64,000 nt of DNA. It comes from Bradyrhizobium sp. G127. GTDB taxonomy: Bacteria; Pseudomonadota; Alphaproteobacteria; Rhizobiales; Xanthobacteraceae. Shown here piece by piece: positions 53,175 through 64,000 of this stretch. The position numbers and the translations under genes are program-made. The notes below the pieces were generated by a model that was not told the origin of the DNA, ran no database searches, and saw nothing but the letters and a program-made list of their open reading frames with translations. The DNA lies in contig NZ_JAKFGN010000002.1 in assembly GCF_021502575.1 (NCBI RefSeq), forward strand, positions 434,001-498,000. The letters run 5' to 3'. Each line of letters starts with the position of its first letter. The first letter of the stretch is position 1.

Positions 53175-53672
53175 CTACGGCGGCCGCTCCCGCGCCGAAA
53201 GCCACGCCAGGATAAGGTAGGCCCCGAGCAGCACCAACGCGACGAGCACCGCGAAAAGGTTGCCGCCATAGATCGCCGGGAACATCAGTTCGATCACCGC
53301 GGTGGACACGATGGTCGTAAGCCACACCACCGCGCCCCATGGCGTCGCGAGCCACAGTCCCACCGCCGCCACGAGTTCGATCACCGCGAAGTAAACCGTG
53401 GCGGTTTGCCATTGCGTGGTCTGCGCTTCGAAGGCGCGATCCTCGCCGCCGATGAAGCCGGTGATCTCCGCCCAGTGGTAGAGGCCCTTGATCATCGACA
53501 GCACAGCCATGACGCGCAGGAACAGCACGAGGCGGCCGGTCCACGTGTTGTCGCCGCTCTCCGCGTCCGGCGACGTCATCGGCGTCACCAGATTGACCTG
53601 GTCGCGCGGCACGTCGTCGTTCGCGCCACGGACCATGCGCGCGGCCATTGTTTGCCGGATGTCCTTGTTCAT
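53175..53672 (-). CDS. DUF6163-like membrane protein
   Basis: The 165-aa protein has a polar N-terminus (about 45 residues) and four hydrophobic segments, with GLYHWAEITGFIGGED, FAVIELVAAVGLWLATPWGA and IELMFPAIYGG. From memory it resembles DUF6163 proteins of Rhizobiales, which neighbour ldtR. The function is unknown; a role in envelope physiology is inferred from position. The gap to ldtR (52879-53174) contains no gene and presumably the ldtR promoter. Confidence 0.7.
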   Translation of the reverse strand: MNKDIRQTMAARMVRGANDDVPRDQVNLVTPMTSPDAESGDNTWTGRLVLFLRVMAVLSMIKGLYHWAEITGFIGGEDRAFEAQTTQWQTATVYFAVIELVAAVGLWLATPWGAVVWLTTIVSTAVIELMFPAIYGGNLFAVLVALVLLGAYLILAWLSARERPP

Positions 53673-53735
53673 GCCGTCTGTTTGATCCCTTACGCCCCTA
53701 AAATCAATCCGCCCGATGACACCTCCGTGCGGTGA

Positions 53736-54866
<1,131 letters not shown>

Positions 54867-55019
54867 AAACGCTGACCGTCATCCTGAGCTTCGAGCCGGT
54901 CTTCCGGCTGGAACTCGCCATAACTTTTTCTCCATGTGAGCCTAAGCTGTCTTGCGAGCGCGGACCGGCGGGGCCATGTGCGCAGCAAGCGGTCCGGATG
55001 GGACCGGAGGAGGGTTTCC

Positions 55020-55583
55020 ATGTCTGACACGAGAAACACTGGCGGCGCGGCACCGGGTGCGACCTGGCGCAACAATCCTTCGGCCAGCGCCAGCGCGCAG
55101 CAGGCCTATGATCCGTGGTTGCAGCCCGAACTGTTTCGCGGCGTGCTGACCAAGCGGGTCTTTGCGTTCCTCATCGACCTTGTGGTGCTGGCGATTCCCA
55201 TCGTCCTTGCTGTCATCTTCGTGACGTTGTTCGGCGTGGTGACGCTGGGGCTCGGCTGGTTCCTGTTCTGGCTGATCTCGCCGCTCTCGGTGATCTGGGC
55301 GCTGATCTATTACGGCGCGTCGCTCGGCGGCCCGCACGGCGCGACCGTCGGTATGCGCATGATGGACATCGAGATGCGGACATGGACCGGCGAGCGGCCC
55401 TACTTCGTTCTCGGCGCGGTTCACGCCATTCTCTACTGGGTGTCGGTCTCGTTCCTGACCCCGCTGGTCCTGCTGGTCGGCCTGTTCAATGGCCGCCGCC
55501 GGCTGCTGCATGACATCGTGCTGGGCACGGTTTTCATCAACAGCAGCGTCCGTGCATCCGCGGTGCAGACCACCCGCGTCTAA
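55020..55583 (+). CDS. RDD-family membrane protein
   Basis: The 187-aa protein has an N-terminal soluble part and an RDD domain: KRVFAFLIDLVVLAIPIVLA (with the R and two D replaced in part), a second helix and GATVGMRMMDIEMRTWTG, then LVGLFNGRRRLLHDIVLGT. Three to four membrane segments are seen. AGGAGG lies 6 nt before the ATG. RDD proteins are thought to be transport- or stress-related; its function is unknown. Confidence 0.85.
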   Translation: MSDTRNTGGAAPGATWRNNPSASASAQQAYDPWLQPELFRGVLTKRVFAFLIDLVVLAIPIVLAVIFVTLFGVVTLGLGWFLFWLISPLSVIWALIYYGASLGGPHGATVGMRMMDIEMRTWTGERPYFVLGAVHAILYWVSVSFLTPLVLLVGLFNGRRRLLHDIVLGTVFINSSVRASAVQTTRV

Positions 55584-55765
55584 ACGTGGCTTTGGCTCCG
55601 GGCGGATGATGTTTGGTGCGTCATCCTCCCGGCCGGCTGCAGACAACGCGGTCTTACAATCACGCCAAACTGTCCTCGCGGGCTGCTCAAATTCGTTGAC
55701 CCCTGCCCGCCGCGGCGCGATGCTGCTGACGGGAATCGCGGCTGATCGGAGACCTACGGCCTCAC

Positions 55766-56542
55766 GTGACACAACACTCGCGCAATACGCCGCAATTCTA
55801 TCTGACGGCGCCCTCACCCTGCCCCTATCTGGAGGGCAAGCAGGAACGCAAGGTGTTCACCCATCTGGTCGGCGATAAGGCCGGCGAGTTGAACGATCTC
55901 CTCACTCATGGCGGCTTCCGCCGCAGCCAGTCGATCGCTTACCGTCCGGCCTGCGACCAGTGCCGCGCCTGCGTGTCGGTGCGCGTCATCGTCAACGAAT
56001 TCCGCCCCTCGCGCAATTTCCGGAAAATCCAGGCGCGCAATAGCGACATCGTCAGCGAGTTGCGCACTGCGGTGCCGACGTCCGAACAGTACTCGGTGTT
56101 TCGCGCTTATCTGGACGCCCGCCATCGCGATGGCGGCATGGCCGACATGACCGTGCTCGACTACGCGATGATGGTCGAAGACAGCCATGTCGAAACCCGG
56201 CTGATCGAATATCGCAGGCGCACTCCCGACAGCGGCATCACCGGCAAGGGCGGCGACCTGATCGCGGTGGCGCTGACCGATGTGCTGGGGGACGGACTGT
56301 CGATGGTCTATTCGTTCTTCGAGCCCGGCGAGGAAAGCCGCTCGATGGGCACCTTCATGATCCTCGACCACATCGCCCGCGCCCGGCGGCTCGGCCTGCC
56401 TTACGTGTATCTCGGCTACTGGATCGATGGCTCGCGGAAGATGGACTACAAGGCCCGCTTCCTGCCGCAGCAGCGCCTCGCGCCCAGCGGCTGGCTGCGC
56501 GTCGATGCCACCGGCACGATGGCGCCCGAACCGCAGGACTGA
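55766..56542 (+). CDS. bpt: Aspartate/glutamate leucyltransferase (arginyl-tRNA-protein transferase family)
   Basis: The 258-aa protein starts at GTG 55766 with [20 protein letters not shown], the family N-terminus with its Cys, and contains [20 protein letters not shown] and [20 protein letters not shown]. Bpt adds leucine to N-terminal Asp or Glu, marking proteins for ClpAP via the N-degron pathway. The length agrees with Bpt. It follows the RDD gene. Confidence 0.95.
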   Translation: MTQHSRNTPQFYLTAPSPCPYLEGKQERKVFTHLVGDKAGELNDLLTHGGFRRSQSIAYRPACDQCRACVSVRVIVNEFRPSRNFRKIQARNSDIVSELRTAVPTSEQYSVFRAYLDARHRDGGMADMTVLDYAMMVEDSHVETRLIEYRRRTPDSGITGKGGDLIAVALTDVLGDGLSMVYSFFEPGEESRSMGTFMILDHIARARRLGLPYVYLGYWIDGSRKMDYKARFLPQQRLAPSGWLRVDATGTMAPEPQD

Positions 56543-56658
56543 CTTTTCGCCCCGTTTCGAAGGTCGTCATGGCCGGGTTTCGTCCCGGCCACCCACGTCT
56601 TGAGGTTGGGGCAAGACGCAGATGCCCGGCACTCCCGGGCATGACGTAAGATAATTTG

Positions 56659-57288
56659 TTACGCCGCCTGCAGACCGGCAGCCGCCTTTAAGGTGCCCGC
56701 CGCCTGCAACGCTTCGGCAACCGACTTCTCGCGCTGCTCGGGGCTGACCTGGATTCCCTCGGCAATGATGATTTCGGGATTGGTGATGCCGATGAAGCCG
56801 AACACCCAGCGCAGATATGTCTCCAGATGTTCGCCCGCTGCAGCCGGCATGCCGGCGCCGTAGAAACCGCCGCGCGCGATGGTAACGATCACGCGCTTGC
56901 CGCCCGCGAGGCCCTCGACGCCCTTCTCAGAGTATTTGAAGGTCTTTCCCGCGACCAGAATGCGATCGATCCAGGCCTTGAGCTGACTTGGGATGGTGAA
57001 ATTGTACATCGGCGCGCCGATGACCACGGTGTCGGCGGCAAGAAACTCCTCAAGCGCAGCAGTGCTGGCGGCGATGTCGTCGCGCACGGCCTCGGATTCC
57101 GGCGTGGCACCGTGAGCGGCGGCAAGATGCTCTCCGCTCAGATGGGAGAGCGGCGCGGCGCTGAGGTCGCGATACGTCACGTCGAGGTTGGGTGCGGTCT
57201 TGCGCAGGCGCTCGACGGCTGCGGCCGAGAGTTGCCGGGAAACGGAATTACCGCCGAGAATGCTGGCGTCGATGTGGAGCAGTTTCAT
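56659..57288 (-). CDS. azoR: FMN-dependent NADH-azoreductase
   Basis: The 209-aa flavodoxin-like protein begins [20 protein letters not shown], the FMN phosphate loop, and contains [21 protein letters not shown] and [16 protein letters not shown], typical of AzoR. It reduces azo and quinone compounds and may act in thiol or quinone stress. AAAGGAG lies 5 nt upstream of the ATG at 57288. It is divergent from an HxlR regulator, its likely controller. Confidence 0.95.
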   Translation of the reverse strand: MKLLHIDASILGGNSVSRQLSAAAVERLRKTAPNLDVTYRDLSAAPLSHLSGEHLAAAHGATPESEAVRDDIAASTAALEEFLAADTVVIGAPMYNFTIPSQLKAWIDRILVAGKTFKYSEKGVEGLAGGKRVIVTIARGGFYGAGMPAAAGEHLETYLRWVFGFIGITNPEIIIAEGIQVSPEQREKSVAEALQAAGTLKAAAGLQAA

Positions 57289-57307
57289 GGGGTCTCCTTT
57301 AGCTCTA

Positions 57308-57322
57308 GTATCAGATTGATAC
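57308..57322. promoter_or_regulatory. Candidate HxlR operator in azoR/HxlR gap
   Basis: GTATCA-GAT-TGATAC (57308-57322) is a perfect 6-bp inverted repeat, 20 bp from the azoR start and in the divergent gap. HxlR regulators commonly bind dyads of this kind near their target. Confidence 0.65.
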
Positions 57323-57389
57323 CTGGACACTATTGGTGACCTTTGATAAACCGCACAAGAAGGCACATTTTTTGAACCCGAGCACACGC

Positions 57390-57782
57390 ATGAAACCCGC
57401 GCACACGGATGTGACCGCCCCTCCAGACCAACACCTGCCGGGCGACTGCACCGCAGTCAGTTCCATCCTGTCGCGGATCGGCGACAAGTGGAGCGTCCTC
57501 GTCATCATGCTGCTGGCCAACGGCCCGCGCCGCTTCAACGAGATCAAGCGCATGGTCGGCGGCATCTCGCAGCGGATGCTGACGCTGACACTGCGGGGAC
57601 TGGAGCGCGATGGCCTTGTCACCCGCACCGTGTTCCCGACGATTCCGCCGAGGGTCGATTATGAACTGACGGAGCTGGGCCGCTCTCTGCGAGGACCAGT
57701 GGAAAATCTGGGCTCGTGGGCATTCGACAACCTGCCGCAGATTCAAACCGCACGCGAAAAGTTCGACAGCACGCGCGAGTGA
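57390..57782 (+). CDS. HxlR-family transcriptional regulator
   Basis: The 130-aa winged-helix protein has a Cys in [40 protein letters not shown] and [27 protein letters not shown] (read in part: [19 protein letters not shown]), the HxlR signature. ATG 57390 is chosen; an upstream TTG at 57333 is possible. The conserved Cys suggests it senses electrophiles or quinones and controls azoR, which is divergent. Confidence 0.9.
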   Translation: MKPAHTDVTAPPDQHLPGDCTAVSSILSRIGDKWSVLVIMLLANGPRRFNEIKRMVGGISQRMLTLTLRGLERDGLVTRTVFPTIPPRVDYELTELGRSLRGPVENLGSWAFDNLPQIQTAREKFDSTRE

Positions 57783-58338
57783 TCCTGGCACCTCTCGGAA
57801 AACCTCTTCCGGCGCCGAAACATTTCGTGATGGGGATACCAATCCCCGCCCTTCAAACCTCTCTTAAGTTCGAAGCGTCCTGTTCGTGAGGGGCGCTTCT
57901 CGAGGGCGTTCGTTAAGCGGAACAGGATGCGGCGCCTGCGCGATGTGGATTCGCACCCACACGTCCGGGAGGCCGGGGGTCACCGTCCGGGCCAACTACG
58001 TGGCTCTGCCTTCGATGGCTGGACGAGGACAGGATGAAGGCGGGCGAAAGCCTGCCGGATCGGAGGCGCGGTACGCGCTCGTCCTGTCCCGGAAGCACGG
58101 TCCCTCGGACACAAATCGCCGCGAATGGAGCGCCGTGAGGCGACGCGCTTCCTTTTCGCAGAGGAAGCGAACCAACACATTTGCGCCTTGCGGCGCTCCA
58201 TGCCCCTCGTTGTTTCGTGGGGCGAGACTGAAAGAAAAACTCGCGCGCGGCGCGAGAGCAATGATGCGTGGCTGTTTGAAAATTGAATCAGGGTCACAGC
58301 GAACGCGCGACGCACGTCGCTTGATCGCGTCCTGACGA
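57783..58338. other. Gene-free stretch, candidate repetitive element remnant
   Basis: No credible coding region is seen. A plus-strand frame (57886-58335) has Arg/Ser-rich, non-protein-like sequence. The composition recalls a frequent degenerate intergenic repeat of Bradyrhizobium relatives (segments such as GTCCGGGAGGCCGGGG and CTCGCGCGCGGCGCGAG). The pair CGTCCTGTTCG and CGGAACAGGATGCG near 57870-57930 can form a dyad. I could not confirm other copies. Confidence 0.4.
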
Positions 58339-59724
58339 TCAGCCGGTCACGAAATCGACCAGCAGCTTTACATTGAGCGCGATCACGACCGCCGCAATCA
58401 CCGTTGCGGCCAACGAGAGCCAGCGCGGGGCGACGAACGTCCCCATCTTCGCCTTGCTCGCCGTGAACATCACCAGCGGCACGATGGCGAACGGCAATTG
58501 CAGGCTCAACACCACCTGACTGAGAATAAGCAACTGACCCGTGCCCTTCTCGCCGTACCAGATCGTGACGATGGCAGCGGGGATGATGGCGATGGCGCGC
58601 GTCACCAGACGCCGCAGCCATGGCGCGATCCTGATGTTGATGAAGCCTTCCATCACGATCTGGCCGGACAGCGTCGCGGTCACGGTTGAATTCAATCCGC
58701 AGCAGAGCAGCGCGATGCCGAACAGCGTGGGCGCAATCGACGAACCGAGCATCGGGGACAACAGCGTGTGCGCCTGATCGAGTTCGGAGACGTCGGTTTT
58801 TCCAGCCTTGTGAAATGTCGCTGCGGCGAGAATGAGGATCGACGCGTTGATGAGCAGTGCAAGACACAACGCGATGGTGGAATCGATAGTGGCGAGCTTG
58901 ATCGCCTCCTTCTTCTCGGGAACGCTGTCGCCGTATCCACGCGTCTGCACCAGACCGGAATGCAGATAGAGATTGTGCGGCATCACCGTCGCGCCGAGAA
59001 TGCCGAGCGCAAGGTAGAGCATGTCGGGATTGCGCACGATGTCGACCGTCGGCGCGAAACCGCGGATCACCGCGCCCCAGTCCGGATCGGCCATCGCGAT
59101 CTGTATAGCGAAGCACATGGCGATGACGCCGAGCAGCGTCACTACAAATGCCTCGATCCAGCGGAAGCCGATGGCCTGCAATCCCAGAATGAGAAACACA
59201 TCGAGTGCGGTGATCAGCACGCCAATTTCCAGCGGAATGCCAAACAGCAGGTTGAGGCCGATGGCGGTGCCGATGATTTCGGCGAGGTCCGTCGCGCTGA
59301 TGGCGATTTCCGCAAACAGCCAGAGCGGCCACGACACCCATTTCGGATAAGCATCACGGCATGCCTGCGCCAGATCGCGTCCCGAGCCGACGCCGAGCCG
59401 CGCGCACAGCGCCTGAAGCACGATCGCCATGATGTTGGAAATCAGCGCCACCGCAAGCAGCGCGTAACCGAACTTGGAGCCGCCGGCGAGCGAGGTCGCC
59501 CAGTTGCCCGGGTCCATGTAGCCGACCGCGACCAGATAGCCGGGGCCCAGGAAGGCCGCCAGCTTGCGCCAGAACGACCCGCTCTTGGCGACGCGGATCG
59601 AACCGAACATATCCGCCAGCGACGGCTCGCCACGCGGCGTCCGCCATCCGCCCGGCACCAGCGGCGCAGCGGCCGGCTCGGGCGGCGTTGACGGAGATCG
59701 TGCATCCATAATGTTATTATGCAT
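58339..59724 (-). CDS. mntH: Nramp-family divalent metal (Mn) transporter
   Basis: The 461-aa protein has about 11 membrane segments with the metal-site [15 protein letters not shown] in the first helix and [19 protein letters not shown] in the sixth. A 55-residue soluble N-terminus precedes these. It imports Mn2+ (or Fe2+) with protons. A perfect dyad upstream (59737-59755) suggests control by the Mn regulator Mur. An alternative ATG is at 59709. Confidence 0.95.
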   Translation of the reverse strand: MHNNIMDARSPSTPPEPAAAPLVPGGWRTPRGEPSLADMFGSIRVAKSGSFWRKLAAFLGPGYLVAVGYMDPGNWATSLAGGSKFGYALLAVALISNIMAIVLQALCARLGVGSGRDLAQACRDAYPKWVSWPLWLFAEIAISATDLAEIIGTAIGLNLLFGIPLEIGVLITALDVFLILGLQAIGFRWIEAFVVTLLGVIAMCFAIQIAMADPDWGAVIRGFAPTVDIVRNPDMLYLALGILGATVMPHNLYLHSGLVQTRGYGDSVPEKKEAIKLATIDSTIALCLALLINASILILAAATFHKAGKTDVSELDQAHTLLSPMLGSSIAPTLFGIALLCCGLNSTVTATLSGQIVMEGFINIRIAPWLRRLVTRAIAIIPAAIVTIWYGEKGTGQLLILSQVVLSLQLPFAIVPLVMFTASKAKMGTFVAPRWLSLAATVIAAVVIALNVKLLVDFVTG

Positions 59725-59736
59725 GACAGGAAGCTA

Positions 59737-59755
59737 GTTGCAACTGATTTGCAAC
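59737..59755 (-). promoter_or_regulatory. Candidate Mur (Fur-family) box upstream of mntH
   Basis: GTTGCAA-CTGAT-TTGCAAC is a perfect 7-7 inverted repeat 12 bp from the mntH ATG. It resembles the TGCAA-n-TTGCA-type Mur boxes known upstream of mntH and sit genes in rhizobia. Mur would repress with manganese. Confidence 0.75.
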
Positions 59756-59787
59756 AGCAGCCGACCGTTGAGGCACTGCAATGTATA

Positions 59788-60282
59788 TCAGGCGTCCGCC
59801 TCGAAATCTCCCGGCTGCGGCGGGGCAACCGGGGTGAACTGGCAGCGATCGGGCTTGAGATCGACCAGCGGCGTGCCGTCGAGACAATCGAGACCTTGGA
59901 CCAGAACGATGTTGCCTTCGATGCCGACCAGTTTGGCAATCGAGGTGCCGAGCGGATTGGGCCGCACCGGCGACCTCAAGGCAAAGGTGCCGTGGGTCTT
60001 GGCATCGCTTGCCGGGCTTTGATGCACCAGATCGCGGCGCGACTGATGCAGCCAGTAGATCACCTCGACCTGCGTGAACCGGTCGAGTCCCTTCAATGCG
60101 GGCACCCAGGGATCGAAAATCTCGATGCGGCAGATCGGACCGTCCTGCCTGCCCTGCCTCGGCGTCATCAGTCGATCGGTCCACGGCGTATGGATGCGGC
60201 CGATGAAGACGAGACCGGCGTCTGTCGGCGGTGGTGGATCGACGGCGACCTCGCCATCGCGGATTTCGTTGTAACGGACCAT
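59788..60282 (-). CDS. trmO: tRNA (N6-threonylcarbamoyladenosine-37-N6)-methyltransferase TrmO family
   Basis: The 164-aa UPF0066 protein contains FDPWVPALKGLDRFTQVEVI and THGTFALRSPVRPNPLGTSI, the family's core, and ends with VDLKPDRCQF. TrmO methylates t6A37 in tRNA-Thr. It lies alone between mntH and parC on the same strand. Confidence 0.9.
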   Translation of the reverse strand: MVRYNEIRDGEVAVDPPPPTDAGLVFIGRIHTPWTDRLMTPRQGRQDGPICRIEIFDPWVPALKGLDRFTQVEVIYWLHQSRRDLVHQSPASDAKTHGTFALRSPVRPNPLGTSIAKLVGIEGNIVLVQGLDCLDGTPLVDLKPDRCQFTPVAPPQPGDFEADA

Positions 60283-60367
60283 TCAGTTTACCCGGCACAT
60301 CGGCAGTGTTCTGTAATCTAGCGCCGCCTCCGACGCGAACAAGCCGTGCTGGCGAGAGAACTTCGTC

Positions 60368-62620
60368 CTACTCGATCACCTTGCCGAACTTGTTTGACTT
60401 CGGGAAACCATGCGCCAGACGGCCGGCGTCCGCGCGGTTGCCGCGCCAGTCGGCGAGTTCTTTCCAGGTCGAACTCTGGTCGCGACCGGCAGAATCTTTC
60501 CACGTCATGCCGTCCTTCGATGTGAACGTCATCACGTCGGACAACTTGCCGCCGCTGTACTTCTGCAACCGTACACCGCGCCCGCGCGCCATTTCCGGGA
60601 TCTGCTCGAGCGGGAAGATCACCATCTTGTGGTTGGTGCCGATCACCGCGACGGTATCGCCGCTGACCGTCGCAATTGCAGCCGCTTCATTGGGCGCGGT
60701 GACGTTGAGAACCTGCTTGCCCTTGCGGGTGTTGGCGACGCAGTCGTCCTCGTTGACGACGAAGCCTTGCCCGTCGCTGCTCGCCACGAGGAACTTGCGG
60801 CCACCCTTCTGCACGAACATGGAGACAATGTTGGCATCGCCTTCCATGTCGATGGTCATGCGGATTGGATCGCCATGGCCGCGCCCACCCGGCAGCTTCT
60901 GCGCATCGAGCGTGTAAAAGCGGCCGTTGGTCGCGAACAGCGTCAGCTTCGAGGTGCTTTCCGCAAAGAACGAGAAGCCCATGCTGTCGTCGGTCTTGAA
61001 CGCGAGGTTCGACAAATCCTCGACATGGCCCTTCAGCGTGCGGACCCAGCCCTTGTCCGAGACCACGACCGTAATCGGCTCGCGCTCGATCAGCGCTTCC
61101 TCGATGGCGGCAAGATCATGCTCCGGCGCATCGGCGAACTGCGTACGGCGTTTGCCGAGCGGCGTCTTGGGACCGAAGGTGTCGCGCACCTTCCTGACCT
61201 GCTCGCCGACCTTCTTCCACTGCTCTTCTTCCGAAGCGAGGACGGCCTTGATGCCCTTCAATTCGTTACGAAGATCCTTGTCCTCGCCCCGGATCTCCAT
61301 TTCCTCGAGCTTGCGCAAGTTGCGCAGCCGCATGTTGAGAATGGAGTCGGCCTGAAGATCGGTCAGCTTGAAAGTCTTGATCAGGACCGGCTTCGGCTCG
61401 TCCTCGGTGCGGATGATCTTGATGACCTTGTCGAGATTCAGATAGGCGATCAGGTAGCCACCCAGCACTTCGAGCCGATGTTCGATCTGGTTCTTGCGGA
61501 AATTCGCGCGCCGAACGAGTACATCGCGCAGATGGTCCAGCCATTCGCGCAGGCACTCGGCGAGACCGAGCACCTTTGGGATGCGCCCCTTCACCAACAC
61601 GTTGAGGTTGAGCGGAATCTTGCTTTCAAGTTCGGTCTGCTTGAACAGCGTTTCCATCAGCACTTCAGGATCGACGTTCTTCGACTTCGGCTCGATGACA
61701 ATGCGCACGTCTTCCGCCGACTCGTCACGGATGTCGCCGACCAGCAGCAGTTTTTTCTCGTTGAGCAGTTCGGCGATGCGCTCGATCAGCCGCGACTTCT
61801 GCACCAGCCATGGAATTTCCGTGACAACGATGTTCCAGGTGCCGCGCGCGCCCTCTTCCTGAGCCCATTTCGCGCGCACACGGAAAGAGCCGCGTCCCGT
61901 CGCATAGGCTTCCGCGATGCTTTCCTTGGAGTCGACGACAATGCCGCCGGTCGGAAAGTCGGGGCCCTTGACGTAACGCAGCAGGCCGCTGGATTTCGTG
62001 TTCGGCTTGTCGATCAGGTGCAGCGCGGCGTCGCAGAGTTCGGCTGCGTTGTGCGGGGGAATCGAGGTGGCCATGCCGACCGCGATACCTTGCGCGCCGT
62101 TGGCCAGCAGGTTCGGAAACGCGCCCGGCAGCACGATCGGTTCGCGCGACTGGCCATCGTAGTTGGCGCGGAATTCAACCGCGTCCTCATCGATGCCTTC
62201 CAGCAGCAGCCGCGCGACTTCCGTCATGCGCGCTTCGGTGTAGCGATAGGCGGCGGGATTATCGCCGTCGATGTTGCCGAAGTTGCCCTGCCCGTCCACC
62301 AGCGGATAGCGCGAAGAGAAATCCTGCGCGAGACGCACCAGCGCGTCGTAGATCGACTGGTCGCCGTGCGGATGGAACGAACCCATCACGTCGCCGACGA
62401 TCTTGGCGGATTTCTTGAACGGCGTGCCGGGGTCGAGCCGCAGCAGCCGCATGCCGTAGAGGATGCGGCGGTGAACCGGCTTCAGTCCGTCACGCGCATC
62501 CGGCAGCGCACGGTGCATGATGGTCGAAAGCGCATAGGCGAGATAGCGCTCTTCCAGCGCTTCGCGGAGTGCGACCTCCTGAATGTCCATCGGCTCTGGT
62601 GGAATCAGTCTTTTGCCCAT
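60368..62620 (-). CDS. parC: DNA topoisomerase IV subunit A
   Basis: The 750-aa protein begins with [36 protein letters not shown] and contains the active tyrosine in [17 protein letters not shown] and [15 protein letters not shown]. The C-terminal beta-propeller blades follow ([22 protein letters not shown]). With ParE it decatenates chromosomes. The length and domain order are normal. Confidence 0.97.
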   Translation of the reverse strand: MGKRLIPPEPMDIQEVALREALEERYLAYALSTIMHRALPDARDGLKPVHRRILYGMRLLRLDPGTPFKKSAKIVGDVMGSFHPHGDQSIYDALVRLAQDFSSRYPLVDGQGNFGNIDGDNPAAYRYTEARMTEVARLLLEGIDEDAVEFRANYDGQSREPIVLPGAFPNLLANGAQGIAVGMATSIPPHNAAELCDAALHLIDKPNTKSSGLLRYVKGPDFPTGGIVVDSKESIAEAYATGRGSFRVRAKWAQEEGARGTWNIVVTEIPWLVQKSRLIERIAELLNEKKLLLVGDIRDESAEDVRIVIEPKSKNVDPEVLMETLFKQTELESKIPLNLNVLVKGRIPKVLGLAECLREWLDHLRDVLVRRANFRKNQIEHRLEVLGGYLIAYLNLDKVIKIIRTEDEPKPVLIKTFKLTDLQADSILNMRLRNLRKLEEMEIRGEDKDLRNELKGIKAVLASEEEQWKKVGEQVRKVRDTFGPKTPLGKRRTQFADAPEHDLAAIEEALIEREPITVVVSDKGWVRTLKGHVEDLSNLAFKTDDSMGFSFFAESTSKLTLFATNGRFYTLDAQKLPGGRGHGDPIRMTIDMEGDANIVSMFVQKGGRKFLVASSDGQGFVVNEDDCVANTRKGKQVLNVTAPNEAAAIATVSGDTVAVIGTNHKMVIFPLEQIPEMARGRGVRLQKYSGGKLSDVMTFTSKDGMTWKDSAGRDQSSTWKELADWRGNRADAGRLAHGFPKSNKFGKVIE

Positions 62621-62699
62621 GGAAACGGGTTAACTCCTGTCTGGCGGATGAACAACATCTGATTCGAGGGTTTTTGAGGCGCAGAACGCCGCTTTTCGC

Positions 62700-63449
62700 C
62701 TATTCGGCAGCCACGCTGGCGCGCGGCCGGAGCACCGCATTGATGAAGCCCTCGCGGGCATCCGAATGACCCTGCCCGCGCGGCTCGAGCACATTCCGCA
62801 GCAGGAACAGGCCCGTCAACCGGAAGCCGTCTTCGACATCCTGGCCGGTCCAGCCGTTGGTGCCGTCATCACTCTCGCGCAGGAACGGTGGCAATCGCAA
62901 CAGCCGGTCTCGCCACGGCTCGCCCGCCTGACGCGACACCGCGCCGCCGGATTTCGGCGACACGTAAATCAGATCGTTCACCGTCCCGCTCGCGGCGCAG
63001 GACGACAGATCGAGGCCGAAGCCGAGTTCGGTCAGCATCGCGAGTTCGAACTTCACGAGTTGCACGCCGGCCACGGTGGTATCGTCGAAATCGTTGAGGA
63101 TGGATTCCAGCATCTCGTAGATGTCTTCATGGGGATCACGCTCGGGCAATAGTCGGACCAGCGAGGCCAGATGCGTCACGCCGTAGACCGCATGCGGAGA
63201 CGCAAACATAGTCGCCGCGCGCAGCCGCGTCCCCTCGATGGCGTAGTATCCGAGATGTTCGTCGAGGCGCGCCCGCCAGACCGCGTTCACAGTGTTGCCG
63301 GGCTGGAGCAGCGGGCGCATGCGCGTGCCCGCGCCGCCGCGCACCAGCCCCAGATGGCGGCCGTGGCTACGCGTCAACAGTTCGACGATGGCGCTGGATT
63401 CGCCATGCCGCCGCACGCCAAGAACGATGCCTTCGTCGGTCCATTCCAT
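62700..63449 (-). CDS. recO: DNA repair protein RecO
   Basis: The 249-aa protein begins [20 protein letters not shown] with the OB-fold, then [20 protein letters not shown] and the C-terminal helical part with [11 protein letters not shown]. RecO helps RecF/RecR load RecA. It follows era and a membrane gene, as in other Rhizobiales. Confidence 0.95.
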   Translation of the reverse strand: MEWTDEGIVLGVRRHGESSAIVELLTRSHGRHLGLVRGGAGTRMRPLLQPGNTVNAVWRARLDEHLGYYAIEGTRLRAATMFASPHAVYGVTHLASLVRLLPERDPHEDIYEMLESILNDFDDTTVAGVQLVKFELAMLTELGFGLDLSSCAASGTVNDLIYVSPKSGGAVSRQAGEPWRDRLLRLPPFLRESDDGTNGWTGQDVEDGFRLTGLFLLRNVLEPRGQGHSDAREGFINAVLRPRASVAAE

Positions 63450-63510
63450 GAGCGGAGCTTACAGGATTCTGCGCGTTTCTGTCGCCCGGTACATTTCCGG
63501 AAAAGCGGGG

Positions 63511-63909
63511 CTATTCCGGCTGCCGGAACCAGTTCTGCGCATCGCCGGTGAACGAGAAAAACAGGCCCAGCGCGGTTAAGGCCGTCGAGATCACATCCAC
63601 AAACGTGCTGAACTGCAATCCGGTATCTCCCACCGTCGTGAGGATGGACACCGTCGATAGCACCAGCGCTGCCAAAAGGATCATCCGCGCCCAGTTCCTG
63701 CGCCGACGCGCGGCAAGCCACACAAGTTGGACAAATCCCAGCGTCATCGCGACGGCGATGAAGTTGATCGCAAGCTTCGCCGACTCGGTTATGTCGTCGG
63801 GCATCCGATCGAGGAACGCAGCCGACAATACGTCGATCAGCAGCGACAGATACAACAGCACTTCAAAGTAGAAGATATTCTTCGGAACCTGAACGTTGGA
63901 GCCGTTCAT
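63511..63909 (-). CDS. Small membrane protein between era and recO
   Basis: The 132-aa protein has four hydrophobic segments (for example FYFEVLLYLSLLIDVLSAAF and MILLAALVLSTVSILTTVGD). The ATG at 63909 overlaps the era stop (ATGA), so it is translated with era. I do not recognise a family. Confidence 0.75.
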   Translation of the reverse strand: MNGSNVQVPKNIFYFEVLLYLSLLIDVLSAAFLDRMPDDITESAKLAINFIAVAMTLGFVQLVWLAARRRRNWARMILLAALVLSTVSILTTVGDTGLQFSTFVDVISTALTALGLFFSFTGDAQNWFRQPE

Positions 63910-64000
63910 TCTTTTGGAAACTCCAGACCCATCTCGCGATAACGCTCCGGATCGTCGCCCCAGCCGTCCCGCACCTTCACGAACAGAAACAGATGCACCG
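63906..64000 (-). CDS. era: GTPase Era, C-terminal end (cut by window edge)
   Basis: The last 30 codons read VHLFLFVKVRDGWGDDPERY and REMGLEFPKE, the conserved C-terminus of the Era KH domain. Era helps assemble the 30S subunit. The stop (63906-63908) overlaps the ATG of the following gene. Confidence 0.9.
   Translation of the reverse strand, partial: VHLFLFVKVRDGWGDDPERYREMGLEFPKE

Noticed and set aside
57886-58335. 149-codon plus-strand frame
   Set aside because: Arg/Ser-rich low-complexity sequence without a domain; it looks like read-through of a GC-rich repeat.
60410-62662. 750-codon plus-strand frame opposite parC
   Set aside because: A shadow of parC; no recognisable protein features.

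Overview
Chromosomal segment of an alphaproteobacterium, most likely in the Bradyrhizobium/Nitrobacter/Afipia/Rhodopseudomonas group (Nitrobacteraceae). The placement rests on gene order (CBP3 chaperone-yceD-plsX-fabH-ihfA-merR; glyA-nrdR-ribD-ribE...ribH-nusB-thiL; era...recO-parC), a Mg-type HemB without the zinc cysteines, an LdtR-type MarR regulator beside a DUF6163-like membrane protein, and a K+-independent H+-pyrophosphatase. No rRNA is present, so the genus is inferred.

1-15.5 kb is a surface-polysaccharide (O-antigen) locus. It holds three GT4-type glycosyltransferases (one cut by the window edge), a Wzm/Wzt-type ABC exporter, GDP-mannose 4,6-dehydratase with a divergent tandem paralogue, UDP-glucuronate decarboxylase, a GT2 transferase, two methyltransferases, a DUF6311-like membrane protein, a stand-alone LptF-type permease and an O-antigen ligase. 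It would make 6-deoxyhexose and pentose precursors, assemble and export the chain, and ligate it to lipid A-core. 15.5-19 kb is ordinary: a secreted protein, a D-threonine-aldolase-like PLP enzyme, an acyltransferase and a small membrane protein.

19.09-34.27 kb is a 15.2-kb phage-derived element in tRNA-Pro(GGG), bounded by a perfect 47-bp direct repeat. Its integrase has lost the catalytic core by an in-frame internal deletion. An early module (Myb/SANT-like protein, excisionase-like HTH, a chain of overlapping small genes, RepA-like ATPase, candidate iteron repeats) is followed by a late module (virion or DNA-ejection-like proteins, tail fibre, scaffold-like protein, small and large terminase). 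I see no portal, major capsid, lysis or repressor gene, so it is either a decayed podovirus-like prophage or a satellite-like element.

34.4-64 kb is core housekeeping: fatty-acid/phospholipid initiation, BamE/OmlA, H+-PPase, thiamine/riboflavin/NusB operon (with an acyl-CoA synthetase between ribE and ribH, next to two hairpin elements), glyA, hemB, arginyl-tRNA-protein transferase, azoR/HxlR pair, mntH with a Mur-like box, trmO, parC, recO and the end of era. Several genes too short for routine ORF calling are included, notably an RMF-like protein at 40.8 kb. Starts were chosen by ribosome-binding sites, overlaps and family N-termini; where the upstream ATG/GTG/TTG was rejected this is stated.
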